Shown here: in pieces, positions 1 to 9,384 of the stretch | Position numbering within the stretch: position 1 is the first letter of the stretch | Layout: every line of letters starts with the position of its first letter | From: Berkiella sp964606325 | GTDB lineage: Bacteria > Pseudomonadota > Gammaproteobacteria > Berkiellales > Berkiellaceae | Length of the DNA: 64,000 nucleotides | NCBI GenBank assembly: GCA_964606325.1 | Contig: CAZSGE010000011.1 | Coordinates: 1-64,000, forward strand | Direction of reading: 5' to 3' | The notes under the pieces: model-generated | Told to the model about the DNA's origin: nothing | The model's database searches: none | What the model saw: only the letters and a program-made list of their open reading frames with translations | Program-made: the position numbers and the translations under genes

Positions 1-67
1 AATTGAACTTTTGCCATACTTCTACTGTCTTAACATACAAGAGACCTCTTATTTTTTAAGAGATAAA

Positions 68-1012
68 ATGCTAAATTTTATCAAAAGGTTGGTAATGGGC
101 GGTTCTAAAAGTTCACCCACTGTGGAAGTTTCACCTGATAGCTTACCAAAACCAAGCGCGCCACCGCTTACGGAGGCAGAACGGCTCGCTGCATTAGGAT
201 ATGGCGATTTGCCACCCACAGATGCAGAGCAAGCGGCGGCATTGGGGTATGGCAATTTGCCACCCACTGAAGCAGAAAAAGCAGCTGCTCTAGGGTATGG
301 CGGCATGCCACCGCGAGAAACAAATATAACGCAAGGAGAATATCAAAAAACAATTGAAACCAGACCGGCAAAACAACAAGATCTCTCAGAAAATGAAGAG
401 TTACTCAAACGTATGGCAGGAAAACCGTGGACATTCTCTCCCTCGTTTATGTCAAAGACAGCGTCGCCTAATAAAAGTGATTTAAACTCATCTATGCATC
501 GTGTGTTTGATGCTATTCAAGAAAAGATTTTTGAACCATTCAAGAGTCAACAGACAGGTACTTATTCTTACAAGATTGGCTCAAATGAAGAAGCGCAGTA
601 CGATTCAGCAAACCATGTTTTAACAATTATCAATATGGATTTAAAAGAATTAACATCAAAAATTTCAAAAGCCGCCAATGCAAATGAAAAACAGAATATC
701 GTTAAACAATATTTCGATAATTTTCCAAAGGAAGGATCTTTTGCAAAAATGATCTCACCTAGTCCACATCTTGATGCCATGATTAATTTTGTGCAAGAAA
801 ACAAAGCTAATTTTGTTCAAGATTTCAAAAATAGCATAGACTCGCAATCAAGAGTATCGCCAGTATTAAGTTCATTTAAGCAAGATACAGGTCCTATGGT
901 CCCACCTCCGCCTGCTCGTGCACCAAAAAACATGGTTTCTAAGGATTCTGATTATGGCGGTGAAAAGGAAACTCCAACCACAGTGGATGTGACTAGGCAG
1001 AAACCAAAATAG
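68..1012 (+). CDS. hypothetical protein with three 16-residue repeats, effector-like
   Basis: I do not recognise the family. The open frame can begin at 11, but I prefer the ATG at 68, giving 314 residues that start MLNFIKRLVMGG. Residues about 35-82 are three near-identical 16-residue repeats of the form TEAEKAAALGYGNLPP, rich in Ala, Gly and Pro. The middle is a charged helical stretch and the C-terminus is Pro-rich (VPPPPARAP) and disordered. No signal peptide, membrane segment or enzyme motif is visible. A soluble repeat protein with disordered ends would fit a secreted effector, but that is only inference. It lies alone and is convergent with the next gene. Confidence 0.6.
   Translation: MLNFIKRLVMGGSKSSPTVEVSPDSLPKPSAPPLTEAERLAALGYGDLPPTDAEQAAALGYGNLPPTEAEKAAALGYGGMPPRETNITQGEYQKTIETRPAKQQDLSENEELLKRMAGKPWTFSPSFMSKTASPNKSDLNSSMHRVFDAIQEKIFEPFKSQQTGTYSYKIGSNEEAQYDSANHVLTIINMDLKELTSKISKAANANEKQNIVKQYFDNFPKEGSFAKMISPSPHLDAMINFVQENKANFVQDFKNSIDSQSRVSPVLSSFKQDTGPMVPPPPARAPKNMVSKDSDYGGEKETPTTVDVTRQKPK
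170..313 (+). repeat. three tandem 48-bp coding repeats
   Basis: Three in-frame 48-bp units encode T-[ED]-A-E-x-[LA]-A-A-L-G-Y-G-[DNG]-[LM]-P-P. The DNA has diverged between units more than the protein, which suggests the repeat is maintained for its protein sequence. Confidence 0.85.
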
Positions 1013-1049
1013 CTAATAGAGCTATCACAAGATCAGACTCCCATCAAAC

Positions 1050-2114
1050 TTATTTAGCACCATTGGAATTAGCTGCTCTCTTTGTATCTTCCATCTTAAG
1101 CGCAGGCGGCGTAGCTGTTGATGCCGTTGACAAAGAGGCTTTGGAGGGCACTCTAGGAGCTGGCGCCTCTTTTGCCGCAGCTTTTTGTGCATGCAAAATA
1201 GGTTTAGGACTTTTATCTTCTGAATCGCTTGATAGACTAAATAAATTTTCGAAAAAACCGCCTTGTTTTGATGCTTCCTTTAATTTGAGTGCCGCTAATT
1301 GCTCAGAAACAAGGCTCAATTCTAATGATAAGGAGGCAGTAGTGGCTTCTGATTTTTGTAATTGTAAACGTAAGGATTGCGTAGCTGCCGCTTGTTCTTC
1401 AAGCTTAATCTTAGTTTCATCATGCTCTACTTTCATCACCGCAAATTTTCCAATTAGATATGTGCAATTAGATTCTTGTCTTTGCAATTCTTCGCGAACA
1501 GATTGCATCGTTTGTGATGACAAAGAACTGCTGGCCGCCAACACAAACTCATTCAAAGGAATAGCATTTGCAATTGCTTCTAAGCTTGGTTTAAAAGTTT
1601 TACTTTGACCACTAAAATAGACTAGTTCTTTCTCACAAAAGTCTAATAGCATGGCTTTTAACTGAGATAAATCTTTTTTACTCCTGGAATCCGCTAACCT
1701 TGCACCTAAACTGACAGCAGCTTCATGCCATCCTCTTTTTTGCTTAAGATACTCTTGCCTAAGTTCTTCGATTTTTGAAACAAAGCATTCCATTAAGGTT
1801 AATTCATGATCAAGATAATCTGAAAAGGTCAATATTAAGTCAAACCAATTAATACGTTGGTTTAAATGCGCCAGAAAGCTTATTGTTTGCGCTTTTAATC
1901 CAAAAAGATCCCTTGGATGTTGATTTAATCTTTCCTGAAAATTTTTAAGCGTCGCTACATTCGGATATAACTGCGCAAGTTCAGGCCGTTGCACTTGTGC
2001 TACTTCCAGTTTTGTGAGCATCAAACCAATGAAGGACAGAATCTTTTTTAAATGTGTATCGAATACAAGCTCTTGAGCAACTGGTGTATCACTTGCCCTA
2101 GGTGAACTTAGCAT
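1050..2114 (-). CDS. hypothetical coiled-coil protein
   Basis: A 354-residue protein of unknown function. Residues about 20-200 are predominantly helical. Residues about 205-285 look like a coiled coil, with heptad-like Leu/Ala spacing in stretches such as EEQAAATQSLRLQLQKSEA. The last 75 residues are low-complexity (Ala/Ser/Pro/Lys) and probably disordered. No signal peptide or membrane segment is seen. A soluble coiled-coil protein with a disordered tail next to another orphan repeat protein is compatible with host-directed effectors, but the sequence does not prove this. The 181-residue frame on the opposite strand is a shadow. Confidence 0.6.
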   Translation of the reverse strand: MLSSPRASDTPVAQELVFDTHLKKILSFIGLMLTKLEVAQVQRPELAQLYPNVATLKNFQERLNQHPRDLFGLKAQTISFLAHLNQRINWFDLILTFSDYLDHELTLMECFVSKIEELRQEYLKQKRGWHEAAVSLGARLADSRSKKDLSQLKAMLLDFCEKELVYFSGQSKTFKPSLEAIANAIPLNEFVLAASSSLSSQTMQSVREELQRQESNCTYLIGKFAVMKVEHDETKIKLEEQAAATQSLRLQLQKSEATTASLSLELSLVSEQLAALKLKEASKQGGFFENLFSLSSDSEDKSPKPILHAQKAAAKEAPAPRVPSKASLSTASTATPPALKMEDTKRAANSNGAK

Positions 2115-2504
2115 AACGTGATTTCCTTATCCAAGTTAGAAAAATTATTAGGTTTAACTGAGATAACAAAAGCTTACTAAGCTTTTACGCTAATAAATAT
2201 TTTATTTCCAACATTTGTGTTGTTCAATGCCGCAAAAACTGTAGAGTTGAACACCATTGACTGAGTTTAACTGCTAAAAATATCTAAGGGGCAAAGTCAA
2301 AGATAGGTTAAAATACTTGCTTCTTTTCGTTAATACAATAGCGCTTATCACTGTCAGAAAAAGGTATTACACGTAAGATAATGCGTATTCTCGATGTGTC
2401 ATCATTACCACTTTTCGCATAAAACCCTCACTTTGTCTGTAAATGATATCTAAATTTTGATTTGACACATTAATATAATGGTAGTTAAATCCGGAGTATA
2501 AATC
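2115..2504. other. intergenic stretch between divergent genes
   Basis: About 390 bp between two divergently transcribed genes. No RNA gene or repeat is recognised. Just before the plus-strand gene there is TTGACA at 2462-2467, TATAAT at 2474-2479 and TTAAAT at 2485-2490. TTGACA with TTAAAT has a 17-bp spacer, but the predicted start would fall on the ribosome binding site, so the promoter is not settled. Confidence 0.4.
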
Positions 2505-3743
2505 GTGCTAAACTCACCTGTTCCACAGCGGTTACAAACGTATGTTACCTTCAATTTTCAAACAAAAGTAACTGATGATAGTAAAAGAAAATTAGACAGA
2601 CTGAACAGCAGTTGGGCTCCTTCTTTTCCCCATTCCTATGTTTCTACCCCTTACTTAAAGCAAGAATACCATGTTACTTTAGGGGAATCGATATATTGCG
2701 AAAAGAACACAGACGAACAAAAAGAACATTTTAAAGTTAAAAAAGTTGATGTTACAGATAAAAATGTAGTTACACATGTACGCGATGATCATCAAAAAAT
2801 GCTAACGGAAATCTCGCGACAGCTGTTAAATGCACAAGCTCATAGTCTAACTGGATATGTTATAACAAGTTTTAAAATATCAGATCGTGGATTTATTTTT
2901 GCTACGATGCGATCAGATGCTAACGCAGTTAGAATAGCAAACTCTTTTAAAAATTCCACATTAAAAATATCATCGACCAATAGTGATGTTAACATTGGAT
3001 TAAAGGAATTTTATCAACCATCTGATCCCTTCAATATGCATGTCTCGATTGGAAGAATACAATTACCACCTAAAACTAAATTAACGACAGAAGAAAAAGC
3101 TGAATATCAGTCTAAACTTGATAATGACTATCTTCTCAACGCTTATAAAAACCAAGCGATATATTTTGAAGGAAATGCTACTTTATCTGCGACTTTTCTA
3201 AATGCTAAACAAGAGCGGGAAAGGATTGCTCAGGCTACCCTATCATTGCCTCCTGAAAATGATATTTCTGAAGATATGGCGCGTCTCACACTTCAAGAGA
3301 AGCCAAAAACTGTTTTATTACATCAATTCCCTGCACTACAAGATCAGCAAAACCAAGGTTTACGGCAAATTGCTCAGCAACAAAAACCTACACCCCACCT
3401 TGATTGTGTTACCAACCCCTCAGTTGATGACATAAAATCTGCGATTGCTATATTTTTCCCTGAAAGAGCTTCTTTGGATATTAAAACAGACGTGTTTGTT
3501 AAATTAAGTGATAAATCACAATCGGGAATGTATGAAATTGGCTTTCATAGTTCTGAAAACGATAGAAGAGCTTTTTGTGAAAAATTTAAACGTCATTTTG
3601 CTGGTGCAAGAGGACTATGCCATTATTCAACGTTGAGTAAAAAATATGTTGTTATGGATGAAGCTGCGATACGGACATTACTCAATTTTACAGAACAACT
3701 TAATGCTAATAAAAGCGCCCCTATCAAAAGAGCTTGTTTGTGA
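2505..3743 (+). CDS. hypothetical protein with 2H-phosphoesterase-like signatures
   Basis: A 412-residue protein starting at GTG, preceded by CCGGAG at 2491-2496, 8 bases upstream. Two H-x-[TS]-hydrophobic motifs occur: HVTL at residues 56-59 and HVSI at 179-182. Paired HxT/S motifs at the ends of two sub-repeats are the signature of the 2H phosphoesterase superfamily (RNA ligase/cyclic phosphodiesterase-like), whose members cleave 2',3'-cyclic phosphates or 2'-5' bonds. Here the motifs are about 120 residues apart, longer than in compact members. Residues 310-400 form a separate C-terminal region of unknown type. The assignment rests on two short motifs and is tentative. Confidence 0.5.
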   Translation: MLNSPVPQRLQTYVTFNFQTKVTDDSKRKLDRLNSSWAPSFPHSYVSTPYLKQEYHVTLGESIYCEKNTDEQKEHFKVKKVDVTDKNVVTHVRDDHQKMLTEISRQLLNAQAHSLTGYVITSFKISDRGFIFATMRSDANAVRIANSFKNSTLKISSTNSDVNIGLKEFYQPSDPFNMHVSIGRIQLPPKTKLTTEEKAEYQSKLDNDYLLNAYKNQAIYFEGNATLSATFLNAKQERERIAQATLSLPPENDISEDMARLTLQEKPKTVLLHQFPALQDQQNQGLRQIAQQQKPTPHLDCVTNPSVDDIKSAIAIFFPERASLDIKTDVFVKLSDKSQSGMYEIGFHSSENDRRAFCEKFKRHFAGARGLCHYSTLSKKYVVMDEAAIRTLLNFTEQLNANKSAPIKRACL

Positions 3744-3764
3744 TACTTAAACATCACGACAATC

Positions 3765-3825
3765 GGTGCCAAGCTTGGGATTGGGGGATATGCATTACAA
3801 ATCCCCTAATCCCAAGCCTCGCACC
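3765..3825. repeat. long imperfect palindrome
   Basis: Arms at 3765-3789 and 3801-3825 (25 bp each) match with three mismatches around an 11-base loop. The element sits between convergent genes with no T-run directly after the stem. It could act as a transcription barrier or be a REP-like intergenic element. Confidence 0.7.
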
Positions 3826-3843
3826 ATTCGTTAGCAGACATCC

Positions 3844-4263
3844 TCATGTTTTTTTATTTCCCAGACTTTCAAAAAAGCGAAGCAAGTAGTTATCCGGATC
3901 CAAAACGATAAATTGCAAATTTCCTGTCAACTGATTCTCAATTTGATACCATTTCTCTTCCAAGGGTAAAAAAATACTAGCGCCTTCTTTTTTACATTTT
4001 TCATATAGCGTTTTAGCATCTTTAGTTTTTATTTGTAAATTCACACCGCGTCCATACGGAGGTGAAGCCCCACCTATAACCCAAAGGCGATCAAGTTGAA
4101 CAGTTTGTTCGATCATAAGTTGTGCACCCTGACGTTCTAAAAATGCAAACCTATCCTGTGAACGCAAGTATGATACCGTGAACCCCAATATGTCCGTGTA
4201 AAATTTTAGACTTTGTTGAAAATTCGAGCAATAAAGTTCAGGAATTAAAGCATTAAAATTCAT
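3844..4263 (-). CDS. VOC-family (glyoxalase/bleomycin-resistance fold) protein
   Basis: A 139-residue protein. Its opening residues, with PELYCSNFQQSLKFY, are the usual start of a vicinal-oxygen-chelate domain in which a strand is followed by a helix carrying SLxFY. Later GVNLQIKTKD and VLDPDNYLLRFFE match the second beta-alpha-beta half and the D-P-[DN]-G/N-x-L-[LI] end motif. The family includes glyoxalases, dioxygenases and drug-binding resistance proteins, and the substrate cannot be read from the sequence. The ATG is preceded by AAGGA. The gene follows the GNAT gene by 11 bp on the same strand and is probably co-transcribed with it. Confidence 0.8.
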   Translation of the reverse strand: MNFNALIPELYCSNFQQSLKFYTDILGFTVSYLRSQDRFAFLERQGAQLMIEQTVQLDRLWVIGGASPPYGRGVNLQIKTKDAKTLYEKCKKEGASIFLPLEEKWYQIENQLTGNLQFIVLDPDNYLLRFFESLGNKKT

Positions 4264-4274
4264 CTGAAATCCTT

Positions 4275-4742
4275 TTATATCGTTGACGCCAGAAGTCCTT
4301 GCGTTTGCACTTCATCATAAAAAAACTTAACAAAAAAGATCTTAGTTAATTTTGGGTTTTTAGTATTCTCTCTCACAAATTCAACTTTAAAACCGCATTT
4401 CTTATAAAATTCGGGCGCCTGAAAACTACTTGTCACAAGATTGATGTTATTGAATCCCTTTCCTTTAAAATGATTTTCAAGCTCAGCAATCAATTGACTT
4501 CCATAACCCTTACCACGACAAGATTTATCGACCCATATATCATCTATGTAAATTTCGGCAAATGCGGTAAAGGCATTTAAAACACCCATCGTTTCATTTT
4601 TTTCATCTCTCAATACCAATGAAAATGGTTTATAATTAACATCAATGCCGTGACTGCTTTCATATTCTTTGAAACCTTTTCGCATTTTCTCTTCGACATC
4701 ATCTGAAATTTTTTCAACAAACTCTATTTTGCAGTTTTTCAT
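4275..4742 (-). CDS. GNAT-family N-acetyltransferase
   Basis: A 155-residue protein with the GNAT core. EIYIDDIWVDKSCRGKGYGSQLI carries the acetyl-CoA pyrophosphate-binding motif RGKGYG at about residues 80-85. It is followed by a helix and by FQAPEFYKKCGFK, the usual C-terminal [FY]Y-x-K-x-G-F element. It probably transfers an acetyl group from acetyl-CoA to an amine; the acceptor is unknown. It is the upstream gene of a two-gene unit with the VOC protein, a pairing often seen in small resistance or detoxification cassettes. No promoter is obvious. Confidence 0.8.
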   Translation of the reverse strand: MKNCKIEFVEKISDDVEEKMRKGFKEYESSHGIDVNYKPFSLVLRDEKNETMGVLNAFTAFAEIYIDDIWVDKSCRGKGYGSQLIAELENHFKGKGFNNINLVTSSFQAPEFYKKCGFKVEFVRENTKNPKLTKIFFVKFFYDEVQTQGLLASTI

Positions 4743-4977
4743 AGGTTTCTCGTAATTTTAAGCATCAAAGTATTTAACCACGAGATCAGATGCTTGAGTT
4801 GATCAACTAAGAAATCTGCCCCTGGCATACTTGAATATGCAGCAGCAATATAAACAATGCAACAAGCTTGGATTTTGTCATTTTAAATCAAAATAGGAAA
4901 TTAATATTCGCTCATTTCTTAAGTGCAGTTCCAGACCAAGGCGATGAGTTAGCAGCTCCTTTTGATTGAAATTTAAG

Positions 4978-5050
4978 AGGGCGGACACAAGGTCCGCCCC
5001 TACGACGAATAACAATTATCGGCTGTAGGGGCAGACCTTGTGTCTGCCCT
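4978..5050. repeat. long imperfect palindrome in a 345-bp intergenic stretch
   Basis: Arms of 26 bp at 4978-5003 and 5025-5050 (beginning AGGGCGGACACAAGGTCCGC) are complementary with two transition mismatches around a 21-base loop. It resembles dispersed REP/MITE-like GGCGGACACAAGG palindromes. The same GGCGGACACAAGG core recurs near 28511. Nothing else is recognised in 4743-5087. Confidence 0.7.
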
Positions 5051-5087
5051 TTTATTTTTGATTCTTTCATAGTTCAAATGAATTAAA

Positions 5088-5477
5088 TCACCCCGTTGAT
5101 AAAAATGAGTCAGTGATTTCGAATTCTCTTTCCATCAACACCAATTTAATTTTACGCACTTCTTTTACCATCTCAGGCGTAGGTGTGCCATACCAAATTG
5201 GTATATTGCCAATTAAAATACCCATGATTTTTAAACGTAATAGACAACGATGCACTACCTTTTCAGATTTGCTTATCATTTGTGAGATTTGCTCAATTGA
5301 AATTGAACATGTTAAAGATTGATTATTTGCGCTACAGGTTGCGAGCCATAACCACAGGAGTTTTTCATCTTCATTTAAAATAGGATGATTCATTAAACTC
5401 TTGAGGTGAACATACCATTTTGCGCACTCGCCATGGTTTGCCGCACAAATAACAGGCAAAGGAATTCCATCTAGCAT
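5088..5477 (-). CDS. small helix-turn-helix protein
   Basis: A 129-residue protein of unknown role. Residues about 38-98 (LNEDEKLLWLWL followed by ISIEQISQMISKSEKVVHRCLLRL and KIMGIL) look like a winged helix-turn-helix: a conserved LxxxEKLLWLYL-type helix, then an ISxxQIA-type recognition helix as in replication-initiation and MarR-like proteins. No wing-borne enzyme domain follows. AGGAAG lies upstream of the ATG at 5477. It could be a transcription regulator or a remnant of a plasmid or phage replication gene. Confidence 0.55.
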   Translation of the reverse strand: MLDGIPLPVICAANHGECAKWYVHLKSLMNHPILNEDEKLLWLWLATCSANNQSLTCSISIEQISQMISKSEKVVHRCLLRLKIMGILIGNIPIWYGTPTPEMVKEVRKIKLVLMEREFEITDSFLSTG

Positions 5478-5771
5478 AAAAACTTCCTAGATTTAGGTCA
5501 GCAAATAAACCAAAATTAACAAAAAAAGGTTTTTTTGTTAAAAAAATGTTTAAAAACTGCTAGTTAGTACTTTGCAAGACTTGTGAATAAGATTGAATGA
5601 TTTAAAATGCGCTTAGTCATGGGTGAAAACTCTCCTAAGTTTTTGCTTGTGATTAGTCCCTTGAAGATGTTAGTTGCATTTTCGAGGGACGTTAGCGTGT
5701 ATATTACCCTAGCTCGTTTTTCAGATCAATCGCCTTCAAATGGATTTCCTCATTTTTCAGTGGATGTCAGT

Positions 5772-6602
5772 ATGTTTAAGAAAATGTATTTATCATTTAT
5801 CCTTATCTTTGCTATTTCTTGCTCTTCACTTCAAGCACAACACATCAAAGAAATTGATTTAAAAAACACACAATGCAAAGTTGATTACGCAAAGTATGTG
5901 AATGCTAATAACAATCATTGCCTTCGCTTAATTACCGTTGGCAACATGCTCACCCATCCTGATGAATTAATCATCTATCTTCATGGTGATAATGGTGTGG
6001 GTGGTGCCAGTTACATGAGCACCATCGGCTCTCACTTCACTAAAAACAAACGAATGCACATCGCACTGATTCGACCAGGCTATTTTGACGATGAAGCCAA
6101 TTTCTCAACGGGCACCTCTCTTGGCGTGAGTAGCACAAAAATAGCAGGTAGATTAGATAATTACACACGTGAAAATGTTCAAATAATAGGACAAGCCATC
6201 ACTAATTTAAAAAATCATTATCAACCTAAAAAAATATGGCTCGTTGGCCACTCCGGCGGTGGTGCAATTGCCGCACTGCTGTTAAACGAGTTTCCCAACC
6301 TTGCCAATGGCGCGCTGCTCATCAATTGCCCATGTGATGTGAAGCACTGGCGTCCTGATTGGGCAAATAGTTTATCCCCTATTGAACATATTAATAACAT
6401 TCCTAAAAATGCCAAGGTAATTGTGCTTAATGGCACAATGGATGATGTGGTGTGGCCAGAGCTTGGCAAAGCTTATGCGCAAGAATTAGTGAAAAATGGC
6501 GTTGATGCTAAATTTTATATGGGCATAGGAATGAAGCATGATTTAAGTGATAAAGCGACACGGGATAGCACAATGTCGGCTATCAAGGCATTTTTGGAAT
6601 AA
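5772..6602 (+). CDS. exported alpha/beta hydrolase
   Basis: I chose the ATG at 5772 (276 residues) over the upstream in-frame start at 5607 because it begins a signal peptide: MFKK, a hydrophobic run (MYLSFILIFAIS), then CSSLQAQ with a likely cleavage after LQA. Catalytic elements of the fold are visible: LYLHGDNG (HG oxyanion loop), the nucleophile elbow GHSGGG, an acid in NGTMDDVVWPE and a late His in GMKHDLSD. It is probably a periplasmic serine esterase or peptidase-like hydrolase of unknown substrate. The Cys at the end of the hydrophobic run might instead be lipidated. The next gene starts 26 bp downstream. Confidence 0.75.
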   Translation: MFKKMYLSFILIFAISCSSLQAQHIKEIDLKNTQCKVDYAKYVNANNNHCLRLITVGNMLTHPDELIIYLHGDNGVGGASYMSTIGSHFTKNKRMHIALIRPGYFDDEANFSTGTSLGVSSTKIAGRLDNYTRENVQIIGQAITNLKNHYQPKKIWLVGHSGGGAIAALLLNEFPNLANGALLINCPCDVKHWRPDWANSLSPIEHINNIPKNAKVIVLNGTMDDVVWPELGKAYAQELVKNGVDAKFYMGIGMKHDLSDKATRDSTMSAIKAFLE

Positions 6603-6628
6603 TATTTTGCAAATAAAGGAATATATAA

Positions 6629-7048
6629 ATGAAACATTATCGTGAAGAGCTTTTATTTAATACTCAAACGCGGGTCGCTTTTGTAAATATATCTGAACAA
6701 GTTGAAGCCGCCGTCAAAAAAAGCGGCGTTAGCAACGGGTTTTGCTTAGTTAATGCCATGCATATCAGTGCGAGTGTATACATAAATGATGATGAACCAG
6801 GTTTATTACACGACTATGAGCAATGGTTAGAGCAATTAGCACCACATGAACCCATAAGCCAATATCGCCACAATGATACAGGTGAAGATAATGCTGATGC
6901 TCATATCAAACGCCAGATCATGGGACGAGAGGTGGTTGTAGCCATTACTGATGGCAAACTTGATTTTGGACCTTGGGAGCAGATATTTTACGGCGAATTT
7001 GATGGTAAAAGAAAAAAGCGCGTGCTAATAAAAATTATTGGTGAATAA
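6629..7048 (+). CDS. yjbQ: YjbQ/UPF0047-family protein
   Basis: A 139-residue protein matching the compact YjbQ (UPF0047) family over its full length. It has the early NAMHISASVYINDDE segment, then H-N-D-T-GEDNADAHIKRQIMG and a C-terminal TDGKLDFGPWEQIFYGEFDG, which is the family's most conserved stretch. Some members show weak thiamine-phosphate synthase activity, and the physiological role is not settled. AAGGAAT precedes the ATG. It follows the exported hydrolase on the same strand. Confidence 0.88.
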   Translation: MKHYREELLFNTQTRVAFVNISEQVEAAVKKSGVSNGFCLVNAMHISASVYINDDEPGLLHDYEQWLEQLAPHEPISQYRHNDTGEDNADAHIKRQIMGREVVVAITDGKLDFGPWEQIFYGEFDGKRKKRVLIKIIGE

Positions 7049-7070
7049 CCATTGATTTTGCTTAAGCCTC

Positions 7071-7085
7071 GGCGCTCAAAGCGCC
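7071..7085. terminator. possible weak terminator hairpin
   Basis: GGCGCT-CAA-AGCGCC is a perfect 6-bp stem with a 3-base loop between convergent genes. There is no clear T-run, so intrinsic termination is uncertain. Confidence 0.3.
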
Positions 7086-7137
7086 TGACGCGGAGCTGTT
7101 TCATTACCGCGCTCTTGGCATTTTATTGAATCAAATC

Positions 7138-8352
7138 TTAAATCGAAACTTCTAGCGCTTCACTTTGTTGTAATTTTTTTAGTTTAAAATAAAGTAATAA
7201 TCCCAAACCAACTACCAACCCATTCACAAAAGCAACAGGTCGCATTGAGCCATCAAAAAATACGCCTGTCATAGCAATCCCTATTGATGAGATTAATAGC
7301 CGTGATGACATAATAAAAGACGAACATGCACCCTTCAGGGTCGGAAGGATCTCCATTGATTGTGCGAAAGTGACACTCATGGGAAAAGCGCACCCAATAG
7401 CAAACAAACACATTGTTAAGGTTATCAACACAGGATTGAAGGGTAATACAAAGGCAAATAATGACATTAACGCAATAGATATACCACAGCCATACAATCC
7501 AAATTTGACTGCATTTTCGCCACCTATCTTTGCAACAACCTTATGCGCATAAAAACTCATCACTGAAAAACTAGTGACCACGAGCCCTTGGTGGGCAGCA
7601 TATTCAAAATATGACAGTTTGCAAGCATTAATATAATAAAATGCAGCACTTCCAACAAAGGTTAAGTATGCCGTCACCAACATATTAGGCATGCTGGCAT
7701 AAAGCAAAAACTCACGATGTGTGAGAATTGACCAATAATCTTTGAGAACACTTTTTAGTATCAGTGGTTTTTTCTCTGGCTTGGTTTCAGGTAATTGCAT
7801 AATGAGTAACGCCCAAGCTACTAATGCAATTAAAGCAATTGCGGTAAAGTTTGCCCGCCAAGTAAAATAATTGATAATCAAACTTCCCAGAATTGGGGCG
7901 CTGGCCATAAAAATGGTTATATAGGCATTCACTTTACCAATATAATTTGCGGCAATATCTCCGCTATATCTATCTGAGATCATGGCAAAACCCAGCACGA
8001 CTGTGCTGCTTGCCCCAAGACCTTGAATAAACCGCCAAAACATGAGCTGGTATATTGAATACGAAAAAACACATCCCAATGCACCGACTAAAAAGCAGGT
8101 TGCACCAAATAGCATTAATCCACGTCTGCCCCAGGCCTCAGATAACGGACCATAGAACATTCCAGATAAGCAAAAAGCTAAAAAATTAAGACTTAACGTA
8201 TTCTGTACCTGCCCCTCAGAAACACCAAAATTTGCCATGATACTGGGGAAACTTGGAATTGAGATATCAATTTCCATGCAGCAGCCCAGCAAAGAGATAA
8301 TAATAACTACCACTAAATGGAGTTTTGGGGATGTTTTTAACATATTATTCAC
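7138..8352 (-). CDS. MFS transporter, Bcr/CflA drug-efflux type
   Basis: A 404-residue membrane protein with about 12 hydrophobic segments. After the first segment comes MEIDISIPSFPSIMANF, the Bcr/CflA-type D-x-x-x-P-x-[FL]P motif. Between segments 2 and 3 lies GPLSEAWGRRGLM, the MFS motif A (G-x-L-a-D-x-x-G-R-[KR]). It is likely a proton-driven exporter of small toxic compounds or drugs in the inner membrane. A second member of the same subfamily lies at 21804-23000. The gene stands alone and converges with yjbQ. Confidence 0.85.
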   Translation of the reverse strand: MNNMLKTSPKLHLVVVIIISLLGCCMEIDISIPSFPSIMANFGVSEGQVQNTLSLNFLAFCLSGMFYGPLSEAWGRRGLMLFGATCFLVGALGCVFSYSIYQLMFWRFIQGLGASSTVVLGFAMISDRYSGDIAANYIGKVNAYITIFMASAPILGSLIINYFTWRANFTAIALIALVAWALLIMQLPETKPEKKPLILKSVLKDYWSILTHREFLLYASMPNMLVTAYLTFVGSAAFYYINACKLSYFEYAAHQGLVVTSFSVMSFYAHKVVAKIGGENAVKFGLYGCGISIALMSLFAFVLPFNPVLITLTMCLFAIGCAFPMSVTFAQSMEILPTLKGACSSFIMSSRLLISSIGIAMTGVFFDGSMRPVAFVNGLVVGLGLLLYFKLKKLQQSEALEVSI

Positions 8353-8984
<632 letters not shown>

Positions 8985-9054
8985 AACTAAGGGAGCCATT
9001 TTACAAAAAAGGCTTTAAAAAAGAAACAATTATGTTAGAAGCTAAACAACCAAC

Positions 9055-9381
9055 CTAATGATGGTCGTGATCGTCTGATTGCGCTTCAGGTATGCCATCA
9101 TATTTCTCAACCCGCACTTTGAGTTTTTGACCAGGTTTAAAGGTAACCACGCGCCTTGCGCTGATGGGGATATCTTGACCTGTCTTAGGGTTGCGCCCTG
9201 GGCGCTCGCTTTTATCGCGTAAATCGAAATTGCCAAAGCCTGAGACTTTGACAGATTGCCCTGATTCCAGGGCATGCCTTACTTCTTCAAATAAGAGCTC
9301 GACAAGCTCCTTGGCGTCCCGCTTATTTAAGTTTAAGGACTCAGCCAAGTTCTCTGAAATCTCCGCTTTTGTTAAAGCCAT
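9055..9381 (-). CDS. ihfA: integration host factor subunit alpha
   Basis: A 108-residue HU/IHF-family protein. It begins MALTKAEISENLAE, has the dimerisation helices, VKVSGFGNFDLRDK, then the DNA-bending arm with RPGRNPKTGQDIPISARRVVTFKPGQKL. The sequence RNPKTG with the Pro at the arm tip intercalates into DNA in this family. The position directly after pheT, with 3 bases between the genes, is the gammaproteobacterial arrangement and identifies it as the alpha subunit. The tail is His/Asp-rich (QSDDHDHH). It should pair with IhfB, which is not in the window. Confidence 0.95.
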   Translation of the reverse strand: MALTKAEISENLAESLNLNKRDAKELVELLFEEVRHALESGQSVKVSGFGNFDLRDKSERPGRNPKTGQDIPISARRVVTFKPGQKLKVRVEKYDGIPEAQSDDHDHH

Positions 9382-9384
9382 GGG

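Noticed and set aside
1063..1608. 181-residue plus-strand frame
   Set aside because: Antisense shadow of the coiled-coil gene at 1050-2114, Cys/Ser-rich with no family.
2474..2479. TATAAT as the -10 box of the 2505 gene
   Set aside because: No acceptable -35 box at 16-18 bp; the TTGACA nearby is only 6 bp away. Left unresolved.
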